A program made the position numbers and the translations under genes. Under the pieces are notes generated by a model, which saw nothing but the letters and a program-made list of their open reading frames with translations, did not search any database and was not told the origin of the DNA. From Bacteroidales bacterium (GTDB lineage Bacteria > Bacteroidota > Bacteroidia > Bacteroidales > Muribaculaceae): a stretch of 64,000 nucleotides of DNA. The DNA is taken from assembly GCA_900768685.1 (NCBI GenBank), contig CAAGDX010000036.1, forward strand, positions 1 through 64,000, given 5' to 3'. Shown piece after piece: positions 36,540 to 45,912 of this stretch; position 1 is the first letter of the stretch, and each line of letters starts with the position of its first letter.

Positions 36540-36851
36540 ACTAAAAATTTAGACATTAATTAATAAATAAAATTCTAATTCATTGATTAACAGCACGATA
36601 TATCTGTAAACACACATTTATGGCTTACAAACATTTTGCAAATATAATCAAAATATTTATTTCTGTAATATTTTTCAACAAAAAAATTTAGATTTTAACA
36701 TATCAAAAAATAATGTTTTTTAACATAGTTATAAAAAACATTTCTTTAAATCCCTGAATCAAAATCACTTACACTACTTACAATTTTTAACCAAATTTTT
36801 CACTTTTCCACAATTATTTCCAAACCTTAAAGTTCAGCCAAAAAATCAGGG
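36540..36851. other. AT-rich susC upstream region
   Basis: Over 300 bp of very AT-rich DNA. A minus-strand -7 box TATATTTG lies at 36646-36639, about 100 bases upstream of susC. No clear -33 element, operator or riboswitch recognised. Confidence 0.55.
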
Positions 36852-36896
36852 GGAATTAGTCCTATTAGTCTAATTAGTCCTATTAGTCCTAATTCC
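36852..36896. repeat. 9-bp tandem array bordering island C
   Basis: About four and a half units of TAATTAGTC/TATTAGTCC. It immediately precedes island C, as the 28520-28605 array precedes island B. Confidence 0.8.
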
Positions 36897-37503
36897 ACCT
36901 CGACGTCAGCCGAGTGCTCCGAGTTCTCCGAGCACTCAGATTGCTCCTGCCACGCAAAACCGCAATTCCACCACCTGTAATGCCGCAGCATCCGAAATGA
37001 ACCTGGGTGAAAACCGGGATAACGCTTGCCTGTAGTGCCGTGGCATGCCACGGCATCCCAAGTAAACCTGCGGAGTGAACCGGAAGCCCTGGAGGGGCGT
37101 GGTTGTGATGGCAGATTTGTGAAGAGAACCTGCGGAGTGAACCGGGACAAGTGCCGTTTCGGAGATACGGCACTTGTAAGCAGTCCTGGAGGGACTGCAA
37201 TTGTGGTAAACGCCGGGTTCAGCCTCGGAGAGGCTTAACCCGGTGATGTTCGGCCAAATAGGCTATACGAGCCTTGGAGAGGCTCTGTTGTGATAATAAA
37301 CTTACAAGCAAATCTGTTACCACAACCGAACCCCTCCAGGGTTCGATATGTGGGAGAGTTTCTATATCCCTACGTTAAGCCTCTCCGAGGCTGAACGTAG
37401 GGTTTACCACAATTGGAGCCTCACCGAGGCTCCCCATCATCAGCGTGTCTCCGACACACTGATGATGCCGGTTCACTCTACCAAGTTTGCTACAACCTAC
37501 AGG
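36897..37503. repeat. Hairpin-mosaic island C
   Basis: Module series as in B: GTCAGCCGAG block, CTCCGAG repeats, perfect palindrome TGCCGTGGCATGCCACGGCA (37036-37055), ACAAGTGCCGTTTC/GATACGGCACTTGT (37147-37177), GCAGTCC/GGACTGC, a GGGTTCAGCCTC stem, GAGCC/GGCTC, GAACCCCTCCAGGGTTC, CCTACGTTAAGCCTC/GAGGCTGAACGTAGG, GGAGCCTC/GAGGCTCC and CATCATCAGCGTGTC/GACACACTGATGATG (37435-37467). Linkers TTACCACAA/TTGTGGTAA. No gene. Confidence 0.85.
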
Positions 37504-37548
37504 TGTGGCGGAGCAAACATGGATATTTGTTAAAAAAAACAAACACTA

Positions 37549-37580
37549 TTGCTTTACCCCTCACAGCAAAACTAACTTTG
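37549..37580 (+). promoter_or_regulatory. Host-type promoter of the phage-like gene pair
   Basis: TTG (37549-37551), 21 bases, TAACTTTG (37573-37580) followed by C. It matches the promoter type of housekeeping genes in the window and ends 46 bases before the ATG. Confidence 0.7.
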
Positions 37581-37626
37581 CAAACAAAAAAATAACCTTT
37601 ATCAAAACACACATTATTATATTATT

Positions 37627-39993
37627 ATGAAAAATCCAAATTACCCATGCTCCGGCGACACCTACAGCCAAAACCTCAAACACAACACTAAAAACGGCAA
37701 AGACTGCCTCGTACCTACACCTAATCCCACTAAAATCAGCAACCTCGACCTCAAACTCCTACTCGACACCGATATCCAAGGCGAAAAAACACAACTTTTT
37801 GCCCGTAACCTCACCCTCTACATCGCCACGCCCGAAAAAGAACCAGCAAAAGTGGCTGAAACCCTGTCAACACCTCTCTCTGCCGCCAAAATCAGCGATA
37901 ACACTCTCCTCATCGCCACAGATACGGAGTACGTCAAAATTACTCGCTCCGGCGACACTTGGGTGAAAATAGAGGAAAACGAATACCCTGCCGTAAGAAT
38001 CTTCTCACCCGACACCTTCTATACCCTCAGTGCCGGCGTTGCCAAACGCAAACTCACGGAAAGCGACGCCGACTCCTCTATCTGGCTCGGCTTCCAAGAC
38101 CTTAAAAATCTGAAAAACGACATCAAAAACGCTTATTCGGAAATACTCGAATCTGCACGTGGCAGCGAACGACTCGTACAACCCGTTCTCGCTCGCTACA
38201 AACTTTTTGACTGCAATGACGCTCTCCTTTTTGTATCCTGCCCAGTGCTACTCACATCTCCTGCAGAACCATTCCAACTCATGGAAACACAAACAGTACC
38301 TCTCACAGACAGCAATACCGTTCGCAGTGCTTTCACCCTGGAAGCCGCTGCGTACAAACCCAAAATCGCCGCGGGCAGTCACAACCCTCGCACGGATGTG
38401 GCTTATATGACTATTGAAATGACTCCGCAGATAGACCCGGTGAATTTCAGTTTCTCACCCGCAAGTTACTTCAGCAACACCGCTTCCGGCACTTTCCTCT
38501 CCTTTAATTTGCCCGGAATCACCTCTAATTTCAATTCTGCAAGACTGATTGCAGAATGCCTGGAAAACAAGGAAAACGAGTTTTACACCGTCATGAGGAT
38601 TGAACGACCTTTTGCGGAAGGGTATGCATTCTCTCGTGATGTTGATTCCTGCTACGGCATTCACTCAGACATCAATGCACTCCCGGAAAGCGATTTCGCA
38701 CTACCTCACACCTTCACCGCTCGTCACCTCTGCGTGGGCGGCACCACACTCCTCCACGCCGATATCACCCGAAAAAGATTCAAAGGCTATAATATAATAA
38801 TGTGTAGTCACGCCACCGGTTCTTCCACCTGGGACTACGCTGCTTCCGTCACTTTCCGCGACGGAAACGAGTCTGCCGTGTGCTACTTTGAAGGCGATAC
38901 CGATAATCCTCTCAACATCAGTCCTTTGCTCACTTATCCTTCTGAAGACGCAGTGCAAATGACAGTCTATCTGCGTAGCGGAAGTAGCATCTATCGTCGC
39001 ACCTTCCCCCTCACACCCTGCAAACACGCCAAAATGGCATATTACATCGAGCCGGGAGCAAAAAACATCACCTTTGGCGGCTATGAATCAGACACTTTCC
39101 TCATTCCGCACGAAAACAGCATCAATAAAAGGTATCCCGGTACGGCTATCAGCACCAAAATCTCCGCTCCTCTGAACCCAATATCCGTAAACGAACTGAC
39201 AAACAGCGAAATAACTCATATTCATGTGGCTATCGGCGGGCAAAACGGCTGGGAGCAAACCAGAAACCGCTTTTACGTCTTTACTCGCAACAAAATAAAT
39301 GCCGCCATTTATAATCTCAGTCATATCATGCTGAATGTCAGCACAATACAGCGTAGCGGCATAATAGACGGCGAAAAAGCCGTAGGCGTGCCGGGCGAGG
39401 GACTGTATTATATCCACGAGGGCTATCTGCTGAAAGTACGCGGCGTGGGCACGGAAAGAATTGTGGAAACAAAAGCGGACAGACTTTGCTACGACCCTGT
39501 TCACCACGAACTATGGCTTTGTGGCGATGAAACGTGGGTTATGGACTTAAACACAAACGAATACTACGTTCGTAAAACGGACTGCGACATAAGTCACTGC
39601 TCCGGCTACTTTATCTCCGATGAATCAGGCACTTACGACATATCACAAGAGGACTCCGCACCGGTTGATATAAAGTACCGCATCCGCATTGCCACAAAAG
39701 ATGCCGCACGCAGCCGACTGGACACCAAAAAGAAGAGAATACGCATTTGCCGCAGTTTCCTCGCAGACATTGCCGCCTCCTCCGTAAAGTCGCTCAAAAT
39801 CACCATACAAGGCGACTTCGGTGCAGGCTACGAATATTCGCCGCCGCTCTACATCTTCACCTTCGACGGCGAAATAAATTGCCCTATCCTCCTCCACGTT
39901 CCCGCCTCTCTTTACGAAGGCTATTACATCACCGTCAGCGGAACCGTCTCACACGATTTCGAACTCCGCGACATACAATTAAAATTCACATAA
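37627..39993 (+). CDS. Phage-like structural protein of unknown function
   Basis: A 788-aa protein without signal peptide or TM helix. I do not recognise a named family. It is rich in beta structure and in short repeats resembling propeller or receptor-binding proteins (for example VPGEGLYYIHEGYLLKVRG, HHELWLCGDETWVMDL). The gene is directly followed by a terminase large subunit with a one-base overlap (TAATG), so a phage virion or packaging context is the best clue. Base composition and codon choices resemble the flanking genes, arguing against a very recent transfer. It has its own host-like promoter. A tail or baseplate protein is a guess. Confidence 0.6.
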   Translation: MKNPNYPCSGDTYSQNLKHNTKNGKDCLVPTPNPTKISNLDLKLLLDTDIQGEKTQLFARNLTLYIATPEKEPAKVAETLSTPLSAAKISDNTLLIATDTEYVKITRSGDTWVKIEENEYPAVRIFSPDTFYTLSAGVAKRKLTESDADSSIWLGFQDLKNLKNDIKNAYSEILESARGSERLVQPVLARYKLFDCNDALLFVSCPVLLTSPAEPFQLMETQTVPLTDSNTVRSAFTLEAAAYKPKIAAGSHNPRTDVAYMTIEMTPQIDPVNFSFSPASYFSNTASGTFLSFNLPGITSNFNSARLIAECLENKENEFYTVMRIERPFAEGYAFSRDVDSCYGIHSDINALPESDFALPHTFTARHLCVGGTTLLHADITRKRFKGYNIIMCSHATGSSTWDYAASVTFRDGNESAVCYFEGDTDNPLNISPLLTYPSEDAVQMTVYLRSGSSIYRRTFPLTPCKHAKMAYYIEPGAKNITFGGYESDTFLIPHENSINKRYPGTAISTKISAPLNPISVNELTNSEITHIHVAIGGQNGWEQTRNRFYVFTRNKINAAIYNLSHIMLNVSTIQRSGIIDGEKAVGVPGEGLYYIHEGYLLKVRGVGTERIVETKADRLCYDPVHHELWLCGDETWVMDLNTNEYYVRKTDCDISHCSGYFISDESGTYDISQEDSAPVDIKYRIRIATKDAARSRLDTKKKRIRICRSFLADIAASSVKSLKITIQGDFGAGYEYSPPLYIFTFDGEINCPILLHVPASLYEGYYITVSGTVSHDFELRDIQLKFT

Positions 39994-41903
39994 TGGACAA
40001 TATAGCATCAATCCTTGAGGAGAACCGCCGACGCAACGACGCACTCCGATACACATACGACCCACTGCTCGGCATAGGCTGCTGCGGAGAAAGAAAAGAA
40101 GTGAGAGAAGGCACGGACAAAGTGCTCCTACCCGTTTCACTCCTGCAAGACCCGGACTACATCTGTGCCAAAACAAAAATTGAGAAAGACAAGGCTCGTT
40201 TCCGCCACGACTTTGAATTTTGGGCTGCCAAATGCGTGAAAATCAAAGACAAAACCTCCGGACGTGACGTTCCTTTCATTCTCAACCGACCACAGCGACG
40301 ACTGCTCGCCACACTGGAACAAGACCGCACCGCCGGACTCCCCTGCCGCATCATCATGCTCAAAGCAAGGCAGTGGGGAGGCTCCACTCTCGTGCAGATT
40401 TACATGGCTTGGATTCAGATTATCCTCACAACCGGCTCAAACTCACTCATTTGTGCCCACGTCAAAGACATTTCAGCCACTATCCGAGGTATGTATTCCA
40501 AGGTTCTTGATTTGTATCCGCAGGAGTATCAAGACGAAGATAATCCCCTCAAATTCAAGTCGTTTGAACGGAGCGTGAACACTCGCATCATCATCGGGCG
40601 AAACTGCAAAGTGACAGTTGGCAGTTCCGAGCGACAAGACGCTATCCGCGGCGCCGACTATGCCCTCGCCCATCTCTCCGAAGTGGCTTTCTGGAAAAAC
40701 ACACCCGGCAGCAGTCCGGAAAACTTTATCCGCTCCATTTGTGGTGCCATAAACCAAACCTCCGGCACGATGATAGTGCTGGAAAGCACCGCAAACGGCG
40801 TGGGCAACTATTTTCACCGCGAATGGCTGCGTTCCGTCCGCGGTGAAAGTGACAAACGTGCATTTTTCGTACCCTGGTACGAAATAGACATTTATCGCAC
40901 ACGACTCAAAAATCCGGAAAAACTCTGGGCAGACCTCGACGATTATGAGCGTAAACTGTGGGAAAATGAGCAGGTTACGCTTGAAATGATTCAATGGTAC
41001 CACAACAAGCGGAAAGAATACCCCTCACACTCACAAATGAAGGCGGAATACCCTTCAAACGACGTGGAAGCCTTCACAAACACTGGTAATAACGTTTTTT
41101 CCGCAGAAAAAATCGTGGAACTACGCAAAAATTGCATTCCGCCGCAATACGTGGGCGAAATCATCGGCAACAGGCACACCGGACCGCGTGCACTGCAAGG
41201 GTTGCACTTCACCGCTGACGAAAAAGGACTGCTCAAAATCTGGGAAATGCCGCAAAAAGGCGAAAAAGACATCAGAAATCGCTATGTAGTATCCGTAGAT
41301 ATCGGCGGACGCTCGGAAAAAAGCGACTTTTCCGTCATTTCCGTGCTGGACCGCCAAAACATGGCTTCCGGCGGCAGAATAAAGGTGGTGGCACAGTGGC
41401 GAGGTCATGCGGACCACGACATTGTGGCTTGGAAAAGTGCCGCAATATCAATGTTTTACGGCAAAGCAATGCTCGTGCTGGAAAGCAACACCCTGGACAC
41501 CGACAATATTGGCGGTGACCCGGCTTTTTCTATTCTCTCCGAACTGAACCGACACTACCCGAACCTCTACCGCCGACACAGCCTGGAAGGCACAGTCCGA
41601 CTGGGATTCCACACAAACTATTCCACTAAAACTATGATTATCAACCGTTTGATAGCACTTGTCCGTGACAATGGCTACATAGAGCGTGACGAAGACGCCT
41701 GCAACGAAATGGCAGTCTATGAGCAGCAGGGCTTGTGTTTCGGTGCCATGGAAGGAAACCACGACGATATAGTAATGGCACGAGCCATAGGTCTGTTCGT
41801 TGCTACCGAACTCCCCGCGACACCGTGCCACGACTTAAGTTTTATCAAGAACCAAGTTCCTGCTTCTCAATATTCCGTTTCAAAACCTACGGAAATACTG
41901 TAA
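39993..41903 (+). CDS. Phage terminase large subunit
   Basis: A 636-aa packaging motor. ATPase: Walker A KARQWGGST at 124-132, Walker B-like ALAHLSEVAFW with E230, coupling motif IVLESTANG at 261-269. The nuclease domain begins near 432 with VVSVDIGGRSEKSDFSVI, then LVLESNTLDTDN and the final HDDIVMARA, giving the usual acidic triad. All motifs look intact. The ATG at 39993 overlaps the preceding stop by one base; a longer in-frame extension back to 39747 lies wholly inside the upstream gene and is rejected. No small terminase, portal, capsid, integrase or lysis gene is adjacent. The gene ends one base before the convergent GH31 stop. Confidence 0.88.
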   Translation: MDNIASILEENRRRNDALRYTYDPLLGIGCCGERKEVREGTDKVLLPVSLLQDPDYICAKTKIEKDKARFRHDFEFWAAKCVKIKDKTSGRDVPFILNRPQRRLLATLEQDRTAGLPCRIIMLKARQWGGSTLVQIYMAWIQIILTTGSNSLICAHVKDISATIRGMYSKVLDLYPQEYQDEDNPLKFKSFERSVNTRIIIGRNCKVTVGSSERQDAIRGADYALAHLSEVAFWKNTPGSSPENFIRSICGAINQTSGTMIVLESTANGVGNYFHREWLRSVRGESDKRAFFVPWYEIDIYRTRLKNPEKLWADLDDYERKLWENEQVTLEMIQWYHNKRKEYPSHSQMKAEYPSNDVEAFTNTGNNVFSAEKIVELRKNCIPPQYVGEIIGNRHTGPRALQGLHFTADEKGLLKIWEMPQKGEKDIRNRYVVSVDIGGRSEKSDFSVISVLDRQNMASGGRIKVVAQWRGHADHDIVAWKSAAISMFYGKAMLVLESNTLDTDNIGGDPAFSILSELNRHYPNLYRRHSLEGTVRLGFHTNYSTKTMIINRLIALVRDNGYIERDEDACNEMAVYEQQGLCFGAMEGNHDDIVMARAIGLFVATELPATPCHDLSFIKNQVPASQYSVSKPTEIL

Positions 41904-44375
41904 TTATTTAAAGGATATAAAGCAACCCTCTGCCGGATTATAGTTCAGCGTAAACGTGATGGTGCGAGTTTGCTCATCGTAAGCAAATTCCACCGAACTT
42001 TTTTCGTTTATCAGCACTTGATTCGGCTTGTCTGCATTATGTACTGTGAAGTTAAACACCTTTGTCTTAGGTTCATAGCCATTTTCCACAATAGTAACAA
42101 TAGACAAACCTGTCTCATCAGAGAAGAAACCTGTGGAAGCGAACGGATGCTCGTTTTCCTCACCGAAATGTGACGGACTTGTCAAATCATCTTCATAAAG
42201 AGTGCAGAACGCAGGTTCCGTCTTGTCAAAGTAGTAATGAAGGTCGTAAGTATCTGTGCGATAGTCTCCTACGTTTTTCATTTTATATTCCGCCATAGGA
42301 ATCACCGCACCTGCGCGAACAAACATCGGGATTGTTGCCAATTCCACCGGATAGTCTATCACAGTGTTTGAATAAACCTTTGTCAAGTCATTCATATCCA
42401 CCCATTTACCTTCCGGAATCACCACTTTGCGTGATTTTGCTCCCTGAGTAAGCACCGGAGCAATCATAATGTTGCTACCCCAAAGGTACTGGTCCTGAAC
42501 ATCGGAATAGCGGAAATCACCGGCTTGATTGTAGAAGTTGAGCGGACGCACGAGCGGAAGTCCGATGGAGGCATTTTCAAATGCGAGAGTATAGTTGTAA
42601 GGAAGCCAGCGGTAACGCTCCTTGATAAGCGGAAGTATAATATCTTGATATTCAGGATATTTATATGGTTCTGCCACCTGCTGGGAATGAGTGCGGAGCA
42701 CCGGAGAGAAAAGTCCGAGTTGGAGCCAGCGGATGTAGAGTTCCGGGTCAACCGGGTTTTTCGGGTCAATAGCAAAACCGCCTACGTCATGGCTCATGTA
42801 GCCCATACCGCTAAGTCCGGAGTTAAGCATGATTTTCACCTGTGGCTGCAAGCCTCCCCAGGAACGGGAAACATCTGTGGACCAAGGGAATACATTATAT
42901 CTCTGGAGACCGATTGTGCCGCCACGCATGAGCGTCATAAGGCGAGTGTTAGGGTACTCGTTTTTGAAGAGGTCATATATAATTTTACTCCAGTCATTGC
43001 CATAAACGTTGTGGTAAAGGCGTGCGGAAAGTCCATTGTGGTGGAAAGCCGTTTCCGGGTGTACTTCCGGTTCTCCAAGGTCGCCCCACCAACCTGTAAC
43101 TCCCTCATCTGTAAGGAGTTTATAGCGATTATAGAGCCAGTTATAAGTATCCGGATTTGAAACGTCGAACATACCGCCTTCTCCTACCCAAATCTTAACT
43201 TCGTGTGGATTTCCGAGAGAATCCGTGCAGAAAATGCCTTTTTGAGCAAATTCATTGTAGTTTTCAAGTCCTCTGCCGTTGCGGAGAACGTATGGCTGTG
43301 AGATAGCCACGAGGTTTACGCCCTGCTGTTTGAGTTTGCGGAGCATTTTCACATGGTTCGGCCACTGCTTTTTCTCCCATGAGAGCGAACCCATGTCCTG
43401 CTCCTTGCCGTACCAGTAAAGGTCCAGCACGATACCATCAACGGGATAACCTTTACGCTTGAGGGTGTCAATAACGCCAAGTGTCTCTTTTTGAGTCCTA
43501 TAGCCGTATTTGGAAGTGATATATCCGAGCGACCAGAGCGGCGGCAACTGCTGGCGACCCGTGAGTTGAGAAACGTTTTTCACAACTCCCGCCATGCTGT
43601 AATTCATAACCTCGGAAGAGCGTACAAAATAGAAAGAAATCGGTTCAGTGACGTTTTCCGACGTATAAACTATCGGGTTGCCGGCATAGAGAGTGGATGC
43701 TGCAAAATCATCGAAAAGAACAGCAAAACCGTTCTGTGACAGCAACATAGGCATTGTGATACCCATCTGTGAGATTCTCGGGTCACCTTCCGTGTAGCCA
43801 TAGTTTTGTCGGTTGTAACATACAAGTGTATCTCCAAGGAGATTGAGCGAATGTCCGCGTTCACCTGCACCGTAAAGCGGTGCTTCAGAAGAAAGGTGGA
43901 GTTTCACAACTTGCTTTCCGTCAATCACTTGTGGCATACCCTCACTCACCACAGTGCGGCGGAAACCGTCGCTGATAGTAACAGAGCCGCTGCGAGCGGT
44001 CACGCACAGCCCGGAGGCTGTGAGAAGTGAAGAAGAGACAGCGTTTCCGTCAACTTTACATTCCGGGCGTTTGTCTATATTCAGCATCAACTTAGGAGCC
44101 TTTTCGGATTCGCCTTTTTTGACGTAAGAAACACGGATAATATCCTCTGTCAGAGCCATTACCACGCAGTCGTACTCGCTGTTTTCCTCCACCATCATAA
44201 TGTTTTTGTTCGGGAGGACAGGTTTGACACCTATACCAATAGGTCCAATTTTGCCGACTTGTGCCTCATCGGGATTAAAACGACTGATGCGAGAGACTGT
44301 TTGCTCTTCATCTTGCGAAAAAGCAAAGGCAGAAGCCAGGCACAGCATAAAAGATGCTAAAAATAATCTTTTCAT
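41904..44375 (-). CDS. GH31-family alpha-glucosidase/alpha-xylosidase, secreted
   Basis: An 823-aa glycoside hydrolase. Signal peptide MKRLFLASFMLCLASAFAFS (chosen start 44375; an ATG 15 bases earlier is less likely). An N-terminal galactose-mutarotase-like sandwich precedes the TIM barrel. Catalytic nucleophile D432 lies in GWWGDLGEPE; the acid/base aspartate is probably in SHDVGGF. Proximal and distal beta domains follow. GH31 enzymes hydrolyse alpha-glucosides or alpha-xylosides from the non-reducing end; which applies is not decided. It probably acts in the periplasm or at the surface and could serve the nearby SusCD system (inference). Confidence 0.9.
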   Translation of the reverse strand: MKRLFLASFMLCLASAFAFSQDEEQTVSRISRFNPDEAQVGKIGPIGIGVKPVLPNKNIMMVEENSEYDCVVMALTEDIIRVSYVKKGESEKAPKLMLNIDKRPECKVDGNAVSSSLLTASGLCVTARSGSVTISDGFRRTVVSEGMPQVIDGKQVVKLHLSSEAPLYGAGERGHSLNLLGDTLVCYNRQNYGYTEGDPRISQMGITMPMLLSQNGFAVLFDDFAASTLYAGNPIVYTSENVTEPISFYFVRSSEVMNYSMAGVVKNVSQLTGRQQLPPLWSLGYITSKYGYRTQKETLGVIDTLKRKGYPVDGIVLDLYWYGKEQDMGSLSWEKKQWPNHVKMLRKLKQQGVNLVAISQPYVLRNGRGLENYNEFAQKGIFCTDSLGNPHEVKIWVGEGGMFDVSNPDTYNWLYNRYKLLTDEGVTGWWGDLGEPEVHPETAFHHNGLSARLYHNVYGNDWSKIIYDLFKNEYPNTRLMTLMRGGTIGLQRYNVFPWSTDVSRSWGGLQPQVKIMLNSGLSGMGYMSHDVGGFAIDPKNPVDPELYIRWLQLGLFSPVLRTHSQQVAEPYKYPEYQDIILPLIKERYRWLPYNYTLAFENASIGLPLVRPLNFYNQAGDFRYSDVQDQYLWGSNIMIAPVLTQGAKSRKVVIPEGKWVDMNDLTKVYSNTVIDYPVELATIPMFVRAGAVIPMAEYKMKNVGDYRTDTYDLHYYFDKTEPAFCTLYEDDLTSPSHFGEENEHPFASTGFFSDETGLSIVTIVENGYEPKTKVFNFTVHNADKPNQVLINEKSSVEFAYDEQTRTITFTLNYNPAEGCFISFK

Positions 44376-44431
44376 GTAAGTAGATATCAATTAAGGAGTT
44401 ATAAATCTTGTAAGTATGAGGTTAAAATGCT

Positions 44432-45427
44432 TTACACGAAGGTCTGTGACATACGCTTGCAAGCATATTCGCAGGACACGCGGCGGTACAGAATATCATA
44501 GACGCTATCCAAGATAGGCATATCTACACCGAGTTTTTCGTTTATCTCGTGGACGCATTTAGCGCCGTAGTAGCCTTCCGCAGTCTGCTCCATTTCCATT
44601 TTTGCCGCTTTCACGGAATAGCCCTTGCCAATCATAGAGCCAAAGTTGTGATTGCGAGAAAAACGTGAGTAAGAAGTCACGAGGAGGTCGCCTAAATAGA
44701 CGGAATCCGTGATTATTCTGTCACGCGGATTGACGGCGGCGAGGAAACGTTCCATTTCACGGATAGCATTTGAAGCCACCATAGCCACGAAATTGTCTCC
44801 TTTTTTCATACCGTGGATAATACCTGCGGCAATAGCATAGACGTTTTTCAGCACACCGGCGTACTCAATACCCTCAATATCGTTTGAAATGATGGTGTGA
44901 GTGTTTTTAGACACGATTTTCTGTGCAAAAGTCTCGGCACGTTCCGGGTCCGGGCATCCGATAGTGAGGTATGAAGGGCGGTCCAGAGCCACTTCTTCCG
45001 CGTGGCAAGGTCCGGAGATTACGAGGATTCTGTTGCGGTCCACGCCGTAACGCTCTATCATATAATCTGATATAAGCATATTGTCGTCCGGCACGATACC
45101 TTTCACGGCATTGACGATAAACTTATTGCTTATATCCACGTTCAGTTTTGCGAGATGGTCCTTAAAATAAGGAGAAGGCATCACGAGGAGGAGAGTGTCG
45201 CAGTCGCGGCAAACTTGATTGATATCGCTGGAGAACGTAATCCGTTCAATATCAAAATTCACGTCTGTCAGATAGGCGGGATTGTGGCGGAGATGCTTGA
45301 ATTCTTCTATTCTATCGTCGCGACGCATATACCATGTTATCTGTTCACAATTATTCATCAGCAGTTTGGCGAGTGCGGTAGCCCAACTGCCACCACCCAT
45401 CACTGCTATGTTTCCCGGGAAATTCAT
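44432..45427 (-). CDS. gpsA: Glycerol-3-phosphate dehydrogenase [NAD(P)+]
   Basis: A 331-aa enzyme reducing dihydroxyacetone phosphate to sn-glycerol-3-phosphate for phospholipid synthesis. The Rossmann loop is VMGGGSWATALA, then LLVMPSPYF, NAVKGI, SGPCHAEEVA, and the catalytic lysine in GVLKNVYAIAAGI; DLLVTSYSRFSRN follows. The start at 45427 gives MNFPGNIAVMGGGSW; the 21-codon upstream extension lacks family character. In many Bacteroidales gpsA directly follows lysS; here a MITE-like insertion lies between them. Confidence 0.94.
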   Translation of the reverse strand: MNFPGNIAVMGGGSWATALAKLLMNNCEQITWYMRRDDRIEEFKHLRHNPAYLTDVNFDIERITFSSDINQVCRDCDTLLLVMPSPYFKDHLAKLNVDISNKFIVNAVKGIVPDDNMLISDYMIERYGVDRNRILVISGPCHAEEVALDRPSYLTIGCPDPERAETFAQKIVSKNTHTIISNDIEGIEYAGVLKNVYAIAAGIIHGMKKGDNFVAMVASNAIREMERFLAAVNPRDRIITDSVYLGDLLVTSYSRFSRNHNFGSMIGKGYSVKAAKMEMEQTAEGYYGAKCVHEINEKLGVDMPILDSVYDILYRRVSCEYACKRMSQTFV

Positions 45428-45561
45428 GGATAAGAATTTAATGTTTTTTGTCTTTTTTTGGTGATTGAAACGCCACAGCCGGAGCAGCACGTTTTCAACC
45501 TATATATATTGTCAATCCGCAGAGCGTAACGCAGAAACGGAGCGTGACACCCTACGGATTA

Positions 45562-45899
45562 GAGCCTGTTTCACTAGAAAGTTAAAAAAATGAGGTCGCA
45601 GATTTTTGAATGATTTTTGTCCTGAACTGAAGGAGCTTAGCGAGCTAAGTGACTGAAGTGAAGGGCAAAAAGCAACAAAAAGATGCGATGCTTTGGTGTT
45701 ATTAATGTTTTCTATATTTGTCATTTTTATTTTTTGTACTTTTATTTCTTTAACATTTCTTAAGCCTGCTCTGCCATTCATTGGCATCTTTGTCCGTGCT
45801 TAACGGTTATGTGGCTCGCCACACGCCCTTTTAAGCACAAACAAATCTGCTCAATGACTGACAGCCTCATTTTTTTAACATTTCTTATGAAACAGGCTC
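45562..45899. mobile_element. 338-bp MITE-like element with terminal inverted repeats
   Basis: Left end GAGCCTGTTTCACTAGAAAG and right end, reverse-complemented, GAGCCTGTTTCATAAGAAAT, both continuing into TTAAAAAAATGAGG: imperfect inverted repeats of about 36 bp. Flanking TTA at 45559-45561 and 45900-45902 looks like a 3-bp target duplication, as in IS5/IS1031-group elements (TNA). The interior has no credible ORF; it contains a GAGCTTAGC/GCTAAG hairpin and an internal copy of the right-end motif (TTTAACATTTCTTAAGCCTG near 45750-45770). Confidence 0.8.
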
Positions 45900-45912
45900 T
45901 TAATGATTGATT

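Noticed and set aside
39747..39992. N-terminal extension of the terminase gene
   Set aside because: The extension lies wholly in the upstream gene in another frame and is Arg/His/Leu-rich; the ATG at 39993 gives a normal terminase start with stop/start overlap.
37627..41903. Intact prophage
   Set aside because: Only two phage-like genes are present, with housekeeping or metabolic genes on both sides and no integrase, attachment sites, capsid or lysis genes.
45512..45787. 91-codon frame inside the MITE-like element
   Set aside because: It crosses the element border into gpsA upstream DNA and has no transposase character.
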